From: SIG307 sp964609025 | Lineage (GTDB): Bacteria > Bacillota > Clostridia > Lachnospirales > Lachnospiraceae | DNA length: 64,000 nt | Direction of reading: 5' to 3' | Assembly: GCA_964609025.1 (NCBI GenBank) | Contig: CAZSQM010000013.1 | Location: 1-64,000 of the forward strand | Part shown: piece after piece, positions 51,139 to 58,543 of the stretch | How positions within the stretch are numbered: position 1 is the stretch's first letter | How the letters are laid out: every line of letters starts with the position of its first letter | Program-made: the position numbers and the translations under genes | Notes under the pieces: generated by a model | Databases searched by the model: none | Told to the model about the DNA's origin: nothing | Seen by the model: the letters and a program-made list of their open reading frames with translations, nothing else

Positions 51139-52783
51139 CAGAAAAAGAAGGAAACAGTCCGTAAGGCCCGAGTTTGAAACGATAGACGAACTCAGGGAGT
51201 ATATACGGGCAGCCATGCGGCAATGTATGGAGGGGAAAGTGCCGTCCGGACTTCCGGCGGCGGAACGGGAGAAATACCTCGTGCAGATAAGGCAGCTTCG
51301 CAAAGCGCTCCGTGCCTGTGTCTACGGAGAAGGAGGAGAGAAAGATTATATAAAACGATATATTATGGGCGAATTGGCGAGAATCGGTTTAACCACAAGG
51401 GAAACGGAACGGCTTTTGCCCGTGCATATGCCGGAGAGGCTTTCTACCGCGAGAAAATTTGATATTTTGTTGTACCTTTCCATGAAACAATACGGGAAAG
51501 ACGGCTTTCTAAGGTTTTGCGATCAGTGGAAACTGCCCGGCGAGGTACGGCGGGAGGACGGTAGCTATTTTGAGATTACGGCAGAGGATATCGGGCGGAT
51601 TTATGAGAAAGAGCAGCCGGTATTAAGCGGGCAGGAAATTTTGGAGCTACTTTGCGATGCCGTTTATGAAGGGTTCGGACACGGTGTGATTGACAGATTG
51701 CGGGACTGCCGGCTGGACGGTGTTTCGGGCGGCGTAGCGGGGATACCGGAGCAGTTTTTCCGCTATGAGGCGGAATTGCGTGGGGAGTTTGACGGGATGC
51801 ATTCTTTTGACAGTGTATTTGTAATGCTCCGGGGGAATACGGTGCGCCTGTCCTTTCTCAGCTTTGAAAGCGAAAGGGAATTGCGCAGGGTAACAAAGTC
51901 GCTGTTACGTTATGAAGCTCCCGGAGAACTGTCCTATTACCGCCCGTATATGGTGAATGATATGAAAGACGGAAGCCGTGTATTTGCGTGCAGACCGCCG
52001 TTTTCGGAGTCGTGGGCGTTTTTTGTACGGAAGTTTGATTCGACGGAGGAAAAGCTGCCGGAGGAGCTGGTAATCGGCGAAGGGGCGAAAGAACTGATAC
52101 AGGCGCTAAAGTATTTTGTGAGCGGAGGACTGCATATAGCCATCAGCGGAGCGCAGGGCAGCGGGAAAACCACATTGTTGAAAGCACTAGTGCGTTACAT
52201 CAATCCGAAATATAATCTGCGGATTGAGGAGTCGGTTTTTGAACTTTGGATGCGGAAAGAGTTTCCGCTAAGAAACATATTGACCTTTCGTGAAACGGAC
52301 AGCGTCAGTTCGGCGGAAGGGCTTGACGCGTTCCGGAAAACGGACGGGAATTGTTTAATGCTGGGAGAGATAGGGAATATCAGAGAGGCCGCATTGATGA
52401 TTGAACTGAGCCAGGTATCGGAACAGCAGCTATTTACACATCATGCAATGACAACGGAGAAGCTGTTGGATTATTTCCGAAATGCCCTGCTGCGTACAGG
52501 TGCTTATTCGGATGAGCATATGGCACAGGAACAGGTGGCACAGGCATTTCATATCCATGTGCTTTGCGAAAAGGATTTAAGCGGTAAGCGTTATATCAAG
52601 GAAGTTTCGGAAATTGTTCCGAAAGAAGGAGGAGAGGTACGGATGCTATATCAATATCGGAACGGGAAGTATGATAGAGAGAATTTTCCCACAGAACGGC
52701 TGCTTTATCGTATGACGGAGCATGCAGGAGAGGAAGAAAAACGAAGGATACGGGCATTTTTTGGCGGAGGTGCGGAGAAATAG
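51131..52783 (+). CDS. CpaF/TadA-type secretion ATPase
   Basis: A 550-residue traffic ATPase of the T2SS/T4P/Tad superfamily. The N-terminal 150 residues are helical and poorly conserved; the N2 domain is at about 200-300; Walker A is GAQGSGKTT (340-348), followed by NLRIEESVFEL (Asp-box region), GNCLMLGEIGNIREA (Walker B, 407-421) and LFTHHAMTTEKLLDYF (His box). It should power filament assembly or secretion from the cytoplasmic side. Walker B and the following helix differ from standard CpaF, which usually has VGEVRG..TGH. Start overlaps the previous gene by 8 bases with AGGAGGAAGGG. Confidence 0.85.
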   Translation: MLSRKRRKQSVRPEFETIDELREYIRAAMRQCMEGKVPSGLPAAEREKYLVQIRQLRKALRACVYGEGGEKDYIKRYIMGELARIGLTTRETERLLPVHMPERLSTARKFDILLYLSMKQYGKDGFLRFCDQWKLPGEVRREDGSYFEITAEDIGRIYEKEQPVLSGQEILELLCDAVYEGFGHGVIDRLRDCRLDGVSGGVAGIPEQFFRYEAELRGEFDGMHSFDSVFVMLRGNTVRLSFLSFESERELRRVTKSLLRYEAPGELSYYRPYMVNDMKDGSRVFACRPPFSESWAFFVRKFDSTEEKLPEELVIGEGAKELIQALKYFVSGGLHIAISGAQGSGKTTLLKALVRYINPKYNLRIEESVFELWMRKEFPLRNILTFRETDSVSSAEGLDAFRKTDGNCLMLGEIGNIREAALMIELSQVSEQQLFTHHAMTTEKLLDYFRNALLRTGAYSDEHMAQEQVAQAFHIHVLCEKDLSGKRYIKEVSEIVPKEGGEVRMLYQYRNGKYDRENFPTERLLYRMTEHAGEEEKRRIRAFFGGGAEK

Positions 52784-52800
52784 CAAATTATGTAATACCG

Positions 52801-54081
52801 ATGCTGTATTTTATTGCAGTATGTTTATTGGAATATAGGGGCTTTCAAAAGCGAAAGAAGGAATATCGGGAGTTAGAACATTTTGCGGAGTTTCTGGCAA
52901 ATCTAAACTATGAGTTCTATGTCTGTAAGAGTGTTACAGAGTCTATTTTCCGGGCGGCGGAATCTGTTCCCGGAAGTCTGAGAAGGAGGTTAGAGGAAAT
53001 CTGCTTTTTGCTGGAGGGCGAAGACGCGGAGAGTGCGGTTGCTGAATATCGGTATTCAAGGCACTTAAAGTATTTAAAGCTGTTTTTTGTTCAGTGTCAG
53101 AATGCGGTACAGTACGGAAGCGGAAAACCAGGTACAGAATCGGTATTCGTCAGAAATATGACAGAACTCCGCAGAGATGTTCAAAATGAGTGTTACAAAA
53201 GGTCCCAGGCAGGATTTTTGTTTGCGGGACTTGGTTTGGTTGCGGCGTTGCCCGTTGTGTTTGCACCGTTGGTAAAACGGTTTGGCATTGCCAATATGCA
53301 GGAACTGGAGAAGTTTTATGAGGGCAGCGCCGGAAAAATCACGGTAGCGGTACTTTGTGTGCTTACCGTATGCAGTTATATTCTTTTAACCCTATTGAAG
53401 AAAGGGAACGGCTTGGCTTACCGAAGCGGTACGGAATCTTGGTTTGTCTGCGTGGCGGCAGCAGTTTCTCTGTCGCTTTGTGCAGCGTGGATACTGCGGA
53501 AGGAAACCGCCGCCCGGATTGTGACGGCAGTTCTTGTCAGCGGTATTCTCGGGGTAGCGGCAGTAGTATTTTTTTATCGCTATCTGGGATATTTGAGAAA
53601 GCTCGGAATGAGCGGCGAAGTTCTGGGACTTCAGTCAGTGATACTGATGCTGTATGACGTGCCGAATATGACGATTATGAAGCTGTTGGCAACAATGGAG
53701 GATTATGCGGAACTGTTCCGCAGGACGATAGCCCGCTGTGCCGACCGTTATGCGTCAGAGGAAAGCAGGGCATTAGAATTGCTTAGGGAGGAGGAAAGCT
53801 ATCCTGCGTTCCGACAGCTTGCAAGCCGGCTTGCAATCAGTGAACGTATCGGTCTGTCCCGTGCATTTTCCGAAATAGCGGAAGACAGGCAGTTTTTCCG
53901 GGAACAGCAGCGGTTGGATGCGGAGCAGGAATTGAAGAAGAAAGCGGCAAACGCACAGATACTGGCATTTGTTCCGATGATGTTTTTGTTGTTCTTCTAT
54001 TTGATTTTACCGTTTCTTGCCGCAAGCCTCGGACAGATGGCAGATGTTTTTACGGAAATGGAGCAGATTCGGTACTTTTAG
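52801..54081 (+). CDS. TadB/TadC (GspF)-type membrane protein
   Basis: A 426-residue protein with two GspF-like helical regions (about 20-110 and 280-390), each followed by membrane segments (near 140, 180, 215, 245 and 400). Most Tad systems have two such proteins, TadB and TadC; here there is one. It is the platform on which the ATPase acts. The ATG at 52801 lacks a clear RBS. The frame is open further left, where GGAGG (52766-52770) stands 9 bases before an ATA at 52780 that overlaps the CpaF stop as ATAG, so the true start may be non-standard and 7 codons earlier. Confidence 0.78.
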   Translation: MLYFIAVCLLEYRGFQKRKKEYRELEHFAEFLANLNYEFYVCKSVTESIFRAAESVPGSLRRRLEEICFLLEGEDAESAVAEYRYSRHLKYLKLFFVQCQNAVQYGSGKPGTESVFVRNMTELRRDVQNECYKRSQAGFLFAGLGLVAALPVVFAPLVKRFGIANMQELEKFYEGSAGKITVAVLCVLTVCSYILLTLLKKGNGLAYRSGTESWFVCVAAAVSLSLCAAWILRKETAARIVTAVLVSGILGVAAVVFFYRYLGYLRKLGMSGEVLGLQSVILMLYDVPNMTIMKLLATMEDYAELFRRTIARCADRYASEESRALELLREEESYPAFRQLASRLAISERIGLSRAFSEIAEDRQFFREQQRLDAEQELKKKAANAQILAFVPMMFLLFFYLILPFLAASLGQMADVFTEMEQIRYF

Positions 54082-54107
54082 GAATATCGCATAGGAAAGG
54101 AGAAGAA

Positions 54108-54530
54108 ATGAATCACGGACTAAAGGCTTTGCTGATTGCGGCATCAACGCTGATTACCTGTATTATAGTAAGTCTTGGATTTAGGATGGCAAGGGAAGCG
54201 GGGGCGCTCGGTAATCATGTTGTGGAGGAACTCTATCGTTACCGGAGCGCAGTGGAAGAACGCGATTTCATGAAATATGACGGAGTGGTTGTGTATGGAA
54301 GTGATGTTGTCAATCTGATGAAAAAAGAGTTATCGGACACGGCGGACGGATTTAAGGTTACGGTAAAAGAAAATAAGGTCAGTTACTCGTATGAGGACAG
54401 AGGTACGGCGGAGCGGACAGAAAAAGCGGAACATGCGGAGTATATTGTTCCGACGTCGACTTATACCGGAAAAGTAGTAAGAAACGAAAACGGAGTAATC
54501 GTAGAGGTTATCTTTACCAGAAAAGAATAA
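54108..54530 (+). CDS. Small bitopic protein, pilin-like, paralogue 1
   Basis: A 140-residue protein with one N-terminal membrane segment (GLKALLIAASTLITCIIVSLGF) and an outer domain that ends TGKVVRNENGVIVEVIF. It is similar at both ends to the next gene product, so the two arose by tandem duplication. The membrane segment starts at residue 4 like a type IV pilin, but the expected Glu at mature position 5 is missing. Probably a filament or pseudopilin subunit. RBS AAAGGAGAAG. Confidence 0.68.
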   Translation: MNHGLKALLIAASTLITCIIVSLGFRMAREAGALGNHVVEELYRYRSAVEERDFMKYDGVVVYGSDVVNLMKKELSDTADGFKVTVKENKVSYSYEDRGTAERTEKAEHAEYIVPTSTYTGKVVRNENGVIVEVIFTRKE

Positions 54531-54545
54531 GGAGGTATTCGGAAG

Positions 54546-55001
54546 ATGAATAACGGATTAAAGGCATTGTTGATTGCGGCGGGAATTATTATTACCTGCA
54601 TTGTAGCGGGACTTGCGTTCCAGAATACGCGCGAAGGAAAGGCACAGGCAAGCAGCGCGTTTGCGCAGTTCAATACCACCATGAGCGAATATCAGGATTT
54701 GGGCAAGTCCATGTATGACGGGCTGCTGGTATCGGGAGCAGAGGTAAGGCGCCTGATTGAAAACAGTATTACAGCGAAGGAGTATGTGCAGATTAAGGTA
54801 ATTACCGGGGATGGGACAGCAAGGGGGTATGTTTACGAAAGTTTTGATGAGGAGAAGAAAAAACTGGGAAAAGCAAGCGAAGCACTGCCGTCGGATGAGA
54901 AAGGAAGCGACGGATATATCAATTCGCGGGCAGTATTTTTAGGCGGTATCGTGAAGGATGAGAACGGAATTATTGTACAGATTGTGTTTGAACAGCAATA
55001 G
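54546..55001 (+). CDS. Small bitopic protein, pilin-like, paralogue 2
   Basis: A 151-residue protein starting MNNGLKALLIAAGIIITCIVAGLAF and ending GGIVKDENGIIVQIVF, matching paralogue 1 at the N-terminal helix and the C-terminal strands. The middle parts differ and carry charged, soluble sequence (DEEKKKLGKASEALPSDE). It is 15 bases after paralogue 1, with AAGGAGG before the ATG. Secretion by the Tad-like machine is inferred from operon position. Confidence 0.68.
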   Translation: MNNGLKALLIAAGIIITCIVAGLAFQNTREGKAQASSAFAQFNTTMSEYQDLGKSMYDGLLVSGAEVRRLIENSITAKEYVQIKVITGDGTARGYVYESFDEEKKKLGKASEALPSDEKGSDGYINSRAVFLGGIVKDENGIIVQIVFEQQ

Positions 55002-55010
55002 GAGAGAATG

Positions 55011-55196
55011 ATGACAGAGGGAATCGAACAGGCAATCGAAACGGCTGCTGCCGGTATTTTGTTTTGTATCGCAATGACTATGCTGTTATTGTTACATACG
55101 GCATTCTGTAAACAGTCGGAAATTATCGGTAAAACGCCGGAGCGGCTGATTTTATTCGAGGAGGCGGAAGAATCGTGGAAGCATTTGGAAGAATGA
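55011..55196 (+). CDS. Small one-helix protein (61 aa)
   Basis: Starts MTEGIEQAIETAAAGILFCIAM. The Gly at 4, followed by Glu within a short run and then a long hydrophobic helix, is close to a Flp-type pilin signal (cleavage after Gly, Glu near +5), though the Glu spacing is not exact. A hydrophilic tail of about 30 residues follows. The first of two adjacent ATGs is at 55008, but AGGAG at 55000-55004 favours 55011. The best candidate for the main Flp-like subunit. Confidence 0.6.
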   Translation: MTEGIEQAIETAAAGILFCIAMTMLLLLHTAFCKQSEIIGKTPERLILFEEAEESWKHLEE

Positions 55197-55603
55197 TTAC
55201 GGTTCTTGCGGCTGCGTTTTGTATCGTGTTTCTGACGATTGTTTCTAAAACGGCGCCGATGCACTGGCAGAAAAATGAAACTGTTCGCAGCATGACATCG
55301 GAATATGCGGCGCAGATACTGAAGGGCGGAGTCGTTTCTTTGGCAGAGCAGAAAAATTTTGAAAAAGAACTGAACAGGTTTGGAGAATATCGTGTGGAAC
55401 TGGCGGTGTACGAAAGACGGCGGTATGAAGGGAATGCAGGGCGCATTTACCTTTATAAAGAACGGAACGGCATAGGGGAGAACGAGGTGCTTCCTTCCGG
55501 AAGTTATCTGCGGGTGACGGTTGTTGAAAAAAAGAGAAGTGCGTTGGAAACCTTTCTCTATGGGGACGCCTGTACGATTGTTGCAGGAGGGAGAGTGCCA
55601 TGA
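55175..55603 (+). CDS. Small bitopic protein, TadE-like position
   Basis: A 142-residue protein from a GTG start that overlaps the previous gene by 22 bases. A membrane segment (MITVLAAAFCIVFLTIV) is followed by an outer domain with ILKGGVVSLAEQKNFEKELNRFGEYRVELAVYERRRY and LPSGSYLRVTVVEKK. The pattern of a helix, then a strand-rich small domain recalls TadE-type or minor pilin proteins, but I cannot assign a family. Its stop overlaps the next start (ATGA). Confidence 0.62.
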   Translation: MEAFGRMITVLAAAFCIVFLTIVSKTAPMHWQKNETVRSMTSEYAAQILKGGVVSLAEQKNFEKELNRFGEYRVELAVYERRRYEGNAGRIYLYKERNGIGENEVLPSGSYLRVTVVEKKRSALETFLYGDACTIVAGGRVP

Positions 55604-56040
55604 ATGCATTGGAAAAGGTTGTGGATTTTATTGCGGCGAGTATTTTGCTGTTTTTGGTTCCGCTTTTGTACTACGGAGGAAGAAACCGGGTTTCTCAGGC
55701 GATTCTGGCGGGACAGGCAGGAGAAACCTTTTTAAAGCGTGTCGCTACCGCCGGGGAAATTACTCTGCCGGTATGGGGGGAGTTGGAAGAAGCGTTGCTT
55801 CAATACGGCTGTGTGAAATATGAGATTTTTTGGATTCGCACCTTGTATGAGCCGGAGGGGGAGAAGGGCGAAGTAATCGAGAAGAAATACACGGCAGACA
55901 GAGAAGTGATACGGGAAAGTATTACGGAATGCGGCGTCTGCAGACTGCAAAACGGCGATACACTGCGGCTGACTCTTTATGTAAATGAAATCCCCGCAGT
56001 GTATTTTACAACGGTAAGAACGGGAGAAGCGTACCCATGA
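55600..56040 (+). CDS. Small bitopic protein of the Tad-like operon
   Basis: A 146-residue protein with an early membrane segment (VVDFIAASILLFLVPLLYYGG) and an outer domain that has two Cys in TECGVCRLQNGDTLRLTLYV. It overlaps both neighbours by 4 bases (ATGA at each end), so it is surely co-translated. The general form is like the preceding gene product, and it may be a distant relative. Function unknown. Confidence 0.62.
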   Translation: MNALEKVVDFIAASILLFLVPLLYYGGRNRVSQAILAGQAGETFLKRVATAGEITLPVWGELEEALLQYGCVKYEIFWIRTLYEPEGEKGEVIEKKYTADREVIRESITECGVCRLQNGDTLRLTLYVNEIPAVYFTTVRTGEAYP

Positions 56041-56804
56041 AAATTTATCATTTTGGATTGATTTTTATAGTGATTGCCGCCGGTTTTTTAGTGACGGACC
56101 AGATTCGTTCGGTTGCTGCCATGAAGGAGGAAGAAATCCGGCGGACTGAATATGACTGTCTTGTGGCGGCAGTGAACGCGGCGATAAGCGTAGTATTTAC
56201 AGGGGAAGACAGTATAGCAACAGCCTCCGGTTTACAGCAGGCGGAGGAGGCCTTTTTGCAGACGCTTTCTGTTTTGCATGACGGGATGGCGGATGCGGCA
56301 GGGAGAGCTGCACAGCGGCAATATGTTCCTTGTCTGGTTGTTTTTGATGAGAGGGGATATTACCGGTATCGTTATGTGCCGGGGAAGGGTTATTTATGGT
56401 CGGAGATAACATTATATCAGGGGGAAGAAATCCCGGATGGCTTTTTTTCGGAAACGGAAGAATTGCTCTCGCAGTATCATAGTCTGCATGATACCTCGAA
56501 GAAAAAATACCGGATGGAAAAGGCGGAAAAAGGAATCTGGGAGCAGGGCTTATCAAGGGCGTGTGTATTTGCGGTGTATGCACCAAGACTGCCGGAAACA
56601 TCGGAAAAAGAGCAGGGCATTTTTTTATATGCGGCGGCGCGCCGGACGAAGGAGGCGTATTTTGTAACGGAGGATCATTACTGCCATCTGCCTTCTTGTG
56701 AGCACTGTGAGGGGAGTGTTGTGATTGCCCGCTATGCAACCCAAAGGGAAAGCGCGGAAGACGGAGCGGTGCCTTGCGATAGCTGTTTGAAACCGCTGCG
56801 TTGA
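56037..56804 (+). CDS. Bitopic protein with C-terminal Cys-His metal-binding motif
   Basis: A 255-residue protein: a membrane segment at 7-20 (LIFIVIAAGFLVTD), a middle part with YRYRYVPGKGYLWSEITLY, and a C-terminal module YFVTEDHYCHLPSCEHCEGSV..YATQRESAEDGAVPCDSC. The Y-CH..C..C and A..G..PC..C pattern matches the small zinc-binding module found at the ends of many Gram-positive surface and nuclease proteins (Ada-like metal site). It is the last gene of the operon. Secreted or wall-facing placement is inferred. Confidence 0.65.
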   Translation: MKIYHFGLIFIVIAAGFLVTDQIRSVAAMKEEEIRRTEYDCLVAAVNAAISVVFTGEDSIATASGLQQAEEAFLQTLSVLHDGMADAAGRAAQRQYVPCLVVFDERGYYRYRYVPGKGYLWSEITLYQGEEIPDGFFSETEELLSQYHSLHDTSKKKYRMEKAEKGIWEQGLSRACVFAVYAPRLPETSEKEQGIFLYAAARRTKEAYFVTEDHYCHLPSCEHCEGSVVIARYATQRESAEDGAVPCDSCLKPLR

Positions 56805-57024
56805 GCATACGGCGGTCTTTGTGCATCACCAGAGCAAAGCATTCCATCGGACTGCGAATGAAAGCGAATCGTGAAACGAAGCTTTGCAAATCGTGAGGGA
56901 AAAATCGTGAGCGAAGCCTCACAAAAGAACCTTGAAAATGAAATAGGAATCAGACAAACGGAACGGATGTGAAGAGGGCTTTCTGTGAAAAAGAGAATCG
57001 TTTTAATCATGTGCAATTTAATGC
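56805..57024. other. Gene-free gap after the Tad-like operon
   Basis: No coding frame or clear terminator is seen. It holds three short direct repeats AATCGTGA at 56867, 56889 and 56903, two of them followed within a few bases by CGAAGC. Their role is unknown. The promoter of the next gene follows. Confidence 0.5.
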
Positions 57025-57053
57025 TTGAAAAAAGAAGGTTTCATGTTTATAAT
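57025..57053 (+). promoter_or_regulatory. Promoter of the DUF6273 lipoprotein gene
   Basis: TTGAAA (57025-57030), 17-nt spacer, TATAAT (57048-57053), 85 bases before the ATG. Confidence 0.75.
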
Positions 57054-57137
57054 ACAGGTATAAAGATAACTTTTAATTTCCGCGAGGGAGTTCCCTGTTT
57101 ATAAACAAACTACTTGAAGCCGGGAGAGAGGTATTGT

Positions 57138-58316
57138 ATGAATAAGAGGAAGAGTGTCCGTATCAGAATACGGAAAATGACGCTTATGGTAGCGGCAGTG
57201 GCAATGCTTGTTACCGGAACGGCAGGCTGTGCAGGCTGCAATAGGGAAGCGGGGGTTACGCCGACGGTAGTTCCTGCCGGGACACAGAAACCGGAAGAAA
57301 TAACAAAGACACCGACACCGGCTCCAACTCCGACCGATATACCGGAGATTATACCGACGGCGGCTTTGACTGTGACAGAAGCTCCGGTGGCAACTCCGAC
57401 AATGACAGTGGTAACGGCAACACCTGAACCGACGGTAACAACAACGCCTACGGCAGTTCCTACGGCTACCACCGAACCGACAGCTACGGCAACACCGGTT
57501 CCTACAAATACGCCGACGCCGACGGCAATACCTACGAATACACCAACTCCGATGCCGACAAGCACACCGAAGCCTACCGCAAAGCCTACGGCGACTGCAA
57601 CTCCTGCTCCTACCAGCACCCCTACACCGACTCCGGTAAAGGGAATTGTAGCGGGAGATTATGTGACGTTCGGTAGCTACGAGCAGGACAACGACCTTGA
57701 TAACGGTAAGGAACCGATTGAATGGCTGGTGCTGGAGGTAAAGGACGGAAAAGCATTTCTGTTAGCGAAGTACGGATTGGACGTAAAGGCGTATGATTCC
57801 AACTTTAGCAGACGTAATAGCTACCCGGGAGGATATAACGCCGCATGGGAAACCTGTACGCTTCGTACGTGGTTAAATGACGAGTTCTATAACACGGCAT
57901 TTACCGCAAAAGAACAGGAGAGTATCGAACTGACAACCGTAAAGAATACAGATAACGCTACTTACGGTGTGGACGCGGGAAACGATACGAAGGATAAGGT
58001 GTATCTGCTGAGTATGGACGAGTCCATTAAGTATCTCGGTAAGGCAGTGAACCGTAAGAATCTGAAAGCAGTAACAACTCCGACAAAGTATACTATGGCG
58101 CAGGGATTGGTTATGCAGGAGCCTAATCAGTGGTATGGTGATAACTGCGACTGGTGGCTTCGTACCCCGGGAATGTGCGGAGATTTTGCCTCCTACATAG
58201 CTAACGATGGTATCCTTATGGATACTGGTGCTTATGTCGATACCGGTAAGTGCGTTACGGTTCGTCCGGTTGTCTGGATTGATGTGGCTACGGCAGATGT
58301 GGAAAAGGTAAACTAA
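57138..58316 (+). CDS. Pro-Thr-rich lipoprotein with DUF6273 domain
   Basis: A 392-residue surface lipoprotein: signal peptide ending LVTGTAGC (lipobox), a Pro-Thr linker of about 130 residues built from TPTPT/TNTPTP units, and a C-terminal DUF6273 domain (from about 175): VTFGSYEQD..EPIEWLVLEVKDGKAFLLAKYGLD, CTLRTWLNDEFYNTAFTAKEQESI, DWWLRTPG and VRPVVWID. The role of the domain is unknown, and it is frequent in surface proteins of Clostridia. The linker should span the cell wall. A similar linker occurs in the giant protein downstream. RBS GGGAGAGAGG. Confidence 0.88.
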   Translation: MNKRKSVRIRIRKMTLMVAAVAMLVTGTAGCAGCNREAGVTPTVVPAGTQKPEEITKTPTPAPTPTDIPEIIPTAALTVTEAPVATPTMTVVTATPEPTVTTTPTAVPTATTEPTATATPVPTNTPTPTAIPTNTPTPMPTSTPKPTAKPTATATPAPTSTPTPTPVKGIVAGDYVTFGSYEQDNDLDNGKEPIEWLVLEVKDGKAFLLAKYGLDVKAYDSNFSRRNSYPGGYNAAWETCTLRTWLNDEFYNTAFTAKEQESIELTTVKNTDNATYGVDAGNDTKDKVYLLSMDESIKYLGKAVNRKNLKAVTTPTKYTMAQGLVMQEPNQWYGDNCDWWLRTPGMCGDFASYIANDGILMDTGAYVDTGKCVTVRPVVWIDVATADVEKVN

Positions 58317-58357
58317 GAAACAATAAAACCGAATGTTTTTTAAGGAAGTAAGAAAGT

Positions 58358-58394
58358 AAGGAATAAGGCATACTGCTTTATTCCTTCTTTTTTT
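58358..58394 (+). terminator. Terminator after the lipoprotein gene
   Basis: AAGGAATAA (58358-58366) pairs with TTATTCCTT (58378-58386), then C and seven T (58388-58394). Confidence 0.85.
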
Positions 58395-58543
58395 GAAAAA
58401 ATGAGTTCCATTACCCGAAAACAGGGGGAAATTCCCACAACCTTAAACACAAAAACATCTAATCGGTATATGAAGTTGGAAGCGAAGCTTTGACAGGATA
58501 AAACATAAGTTTACATAAAATACAAGAAACGGAGGAAAAGAGT

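Noticed and set aside
57110..57619. Minus-strand valine-glycine-rich frame
   Set aside because: It is the antisense of the Pro-Thr linker of the lipoprotein, an artefact of the repeat codons.
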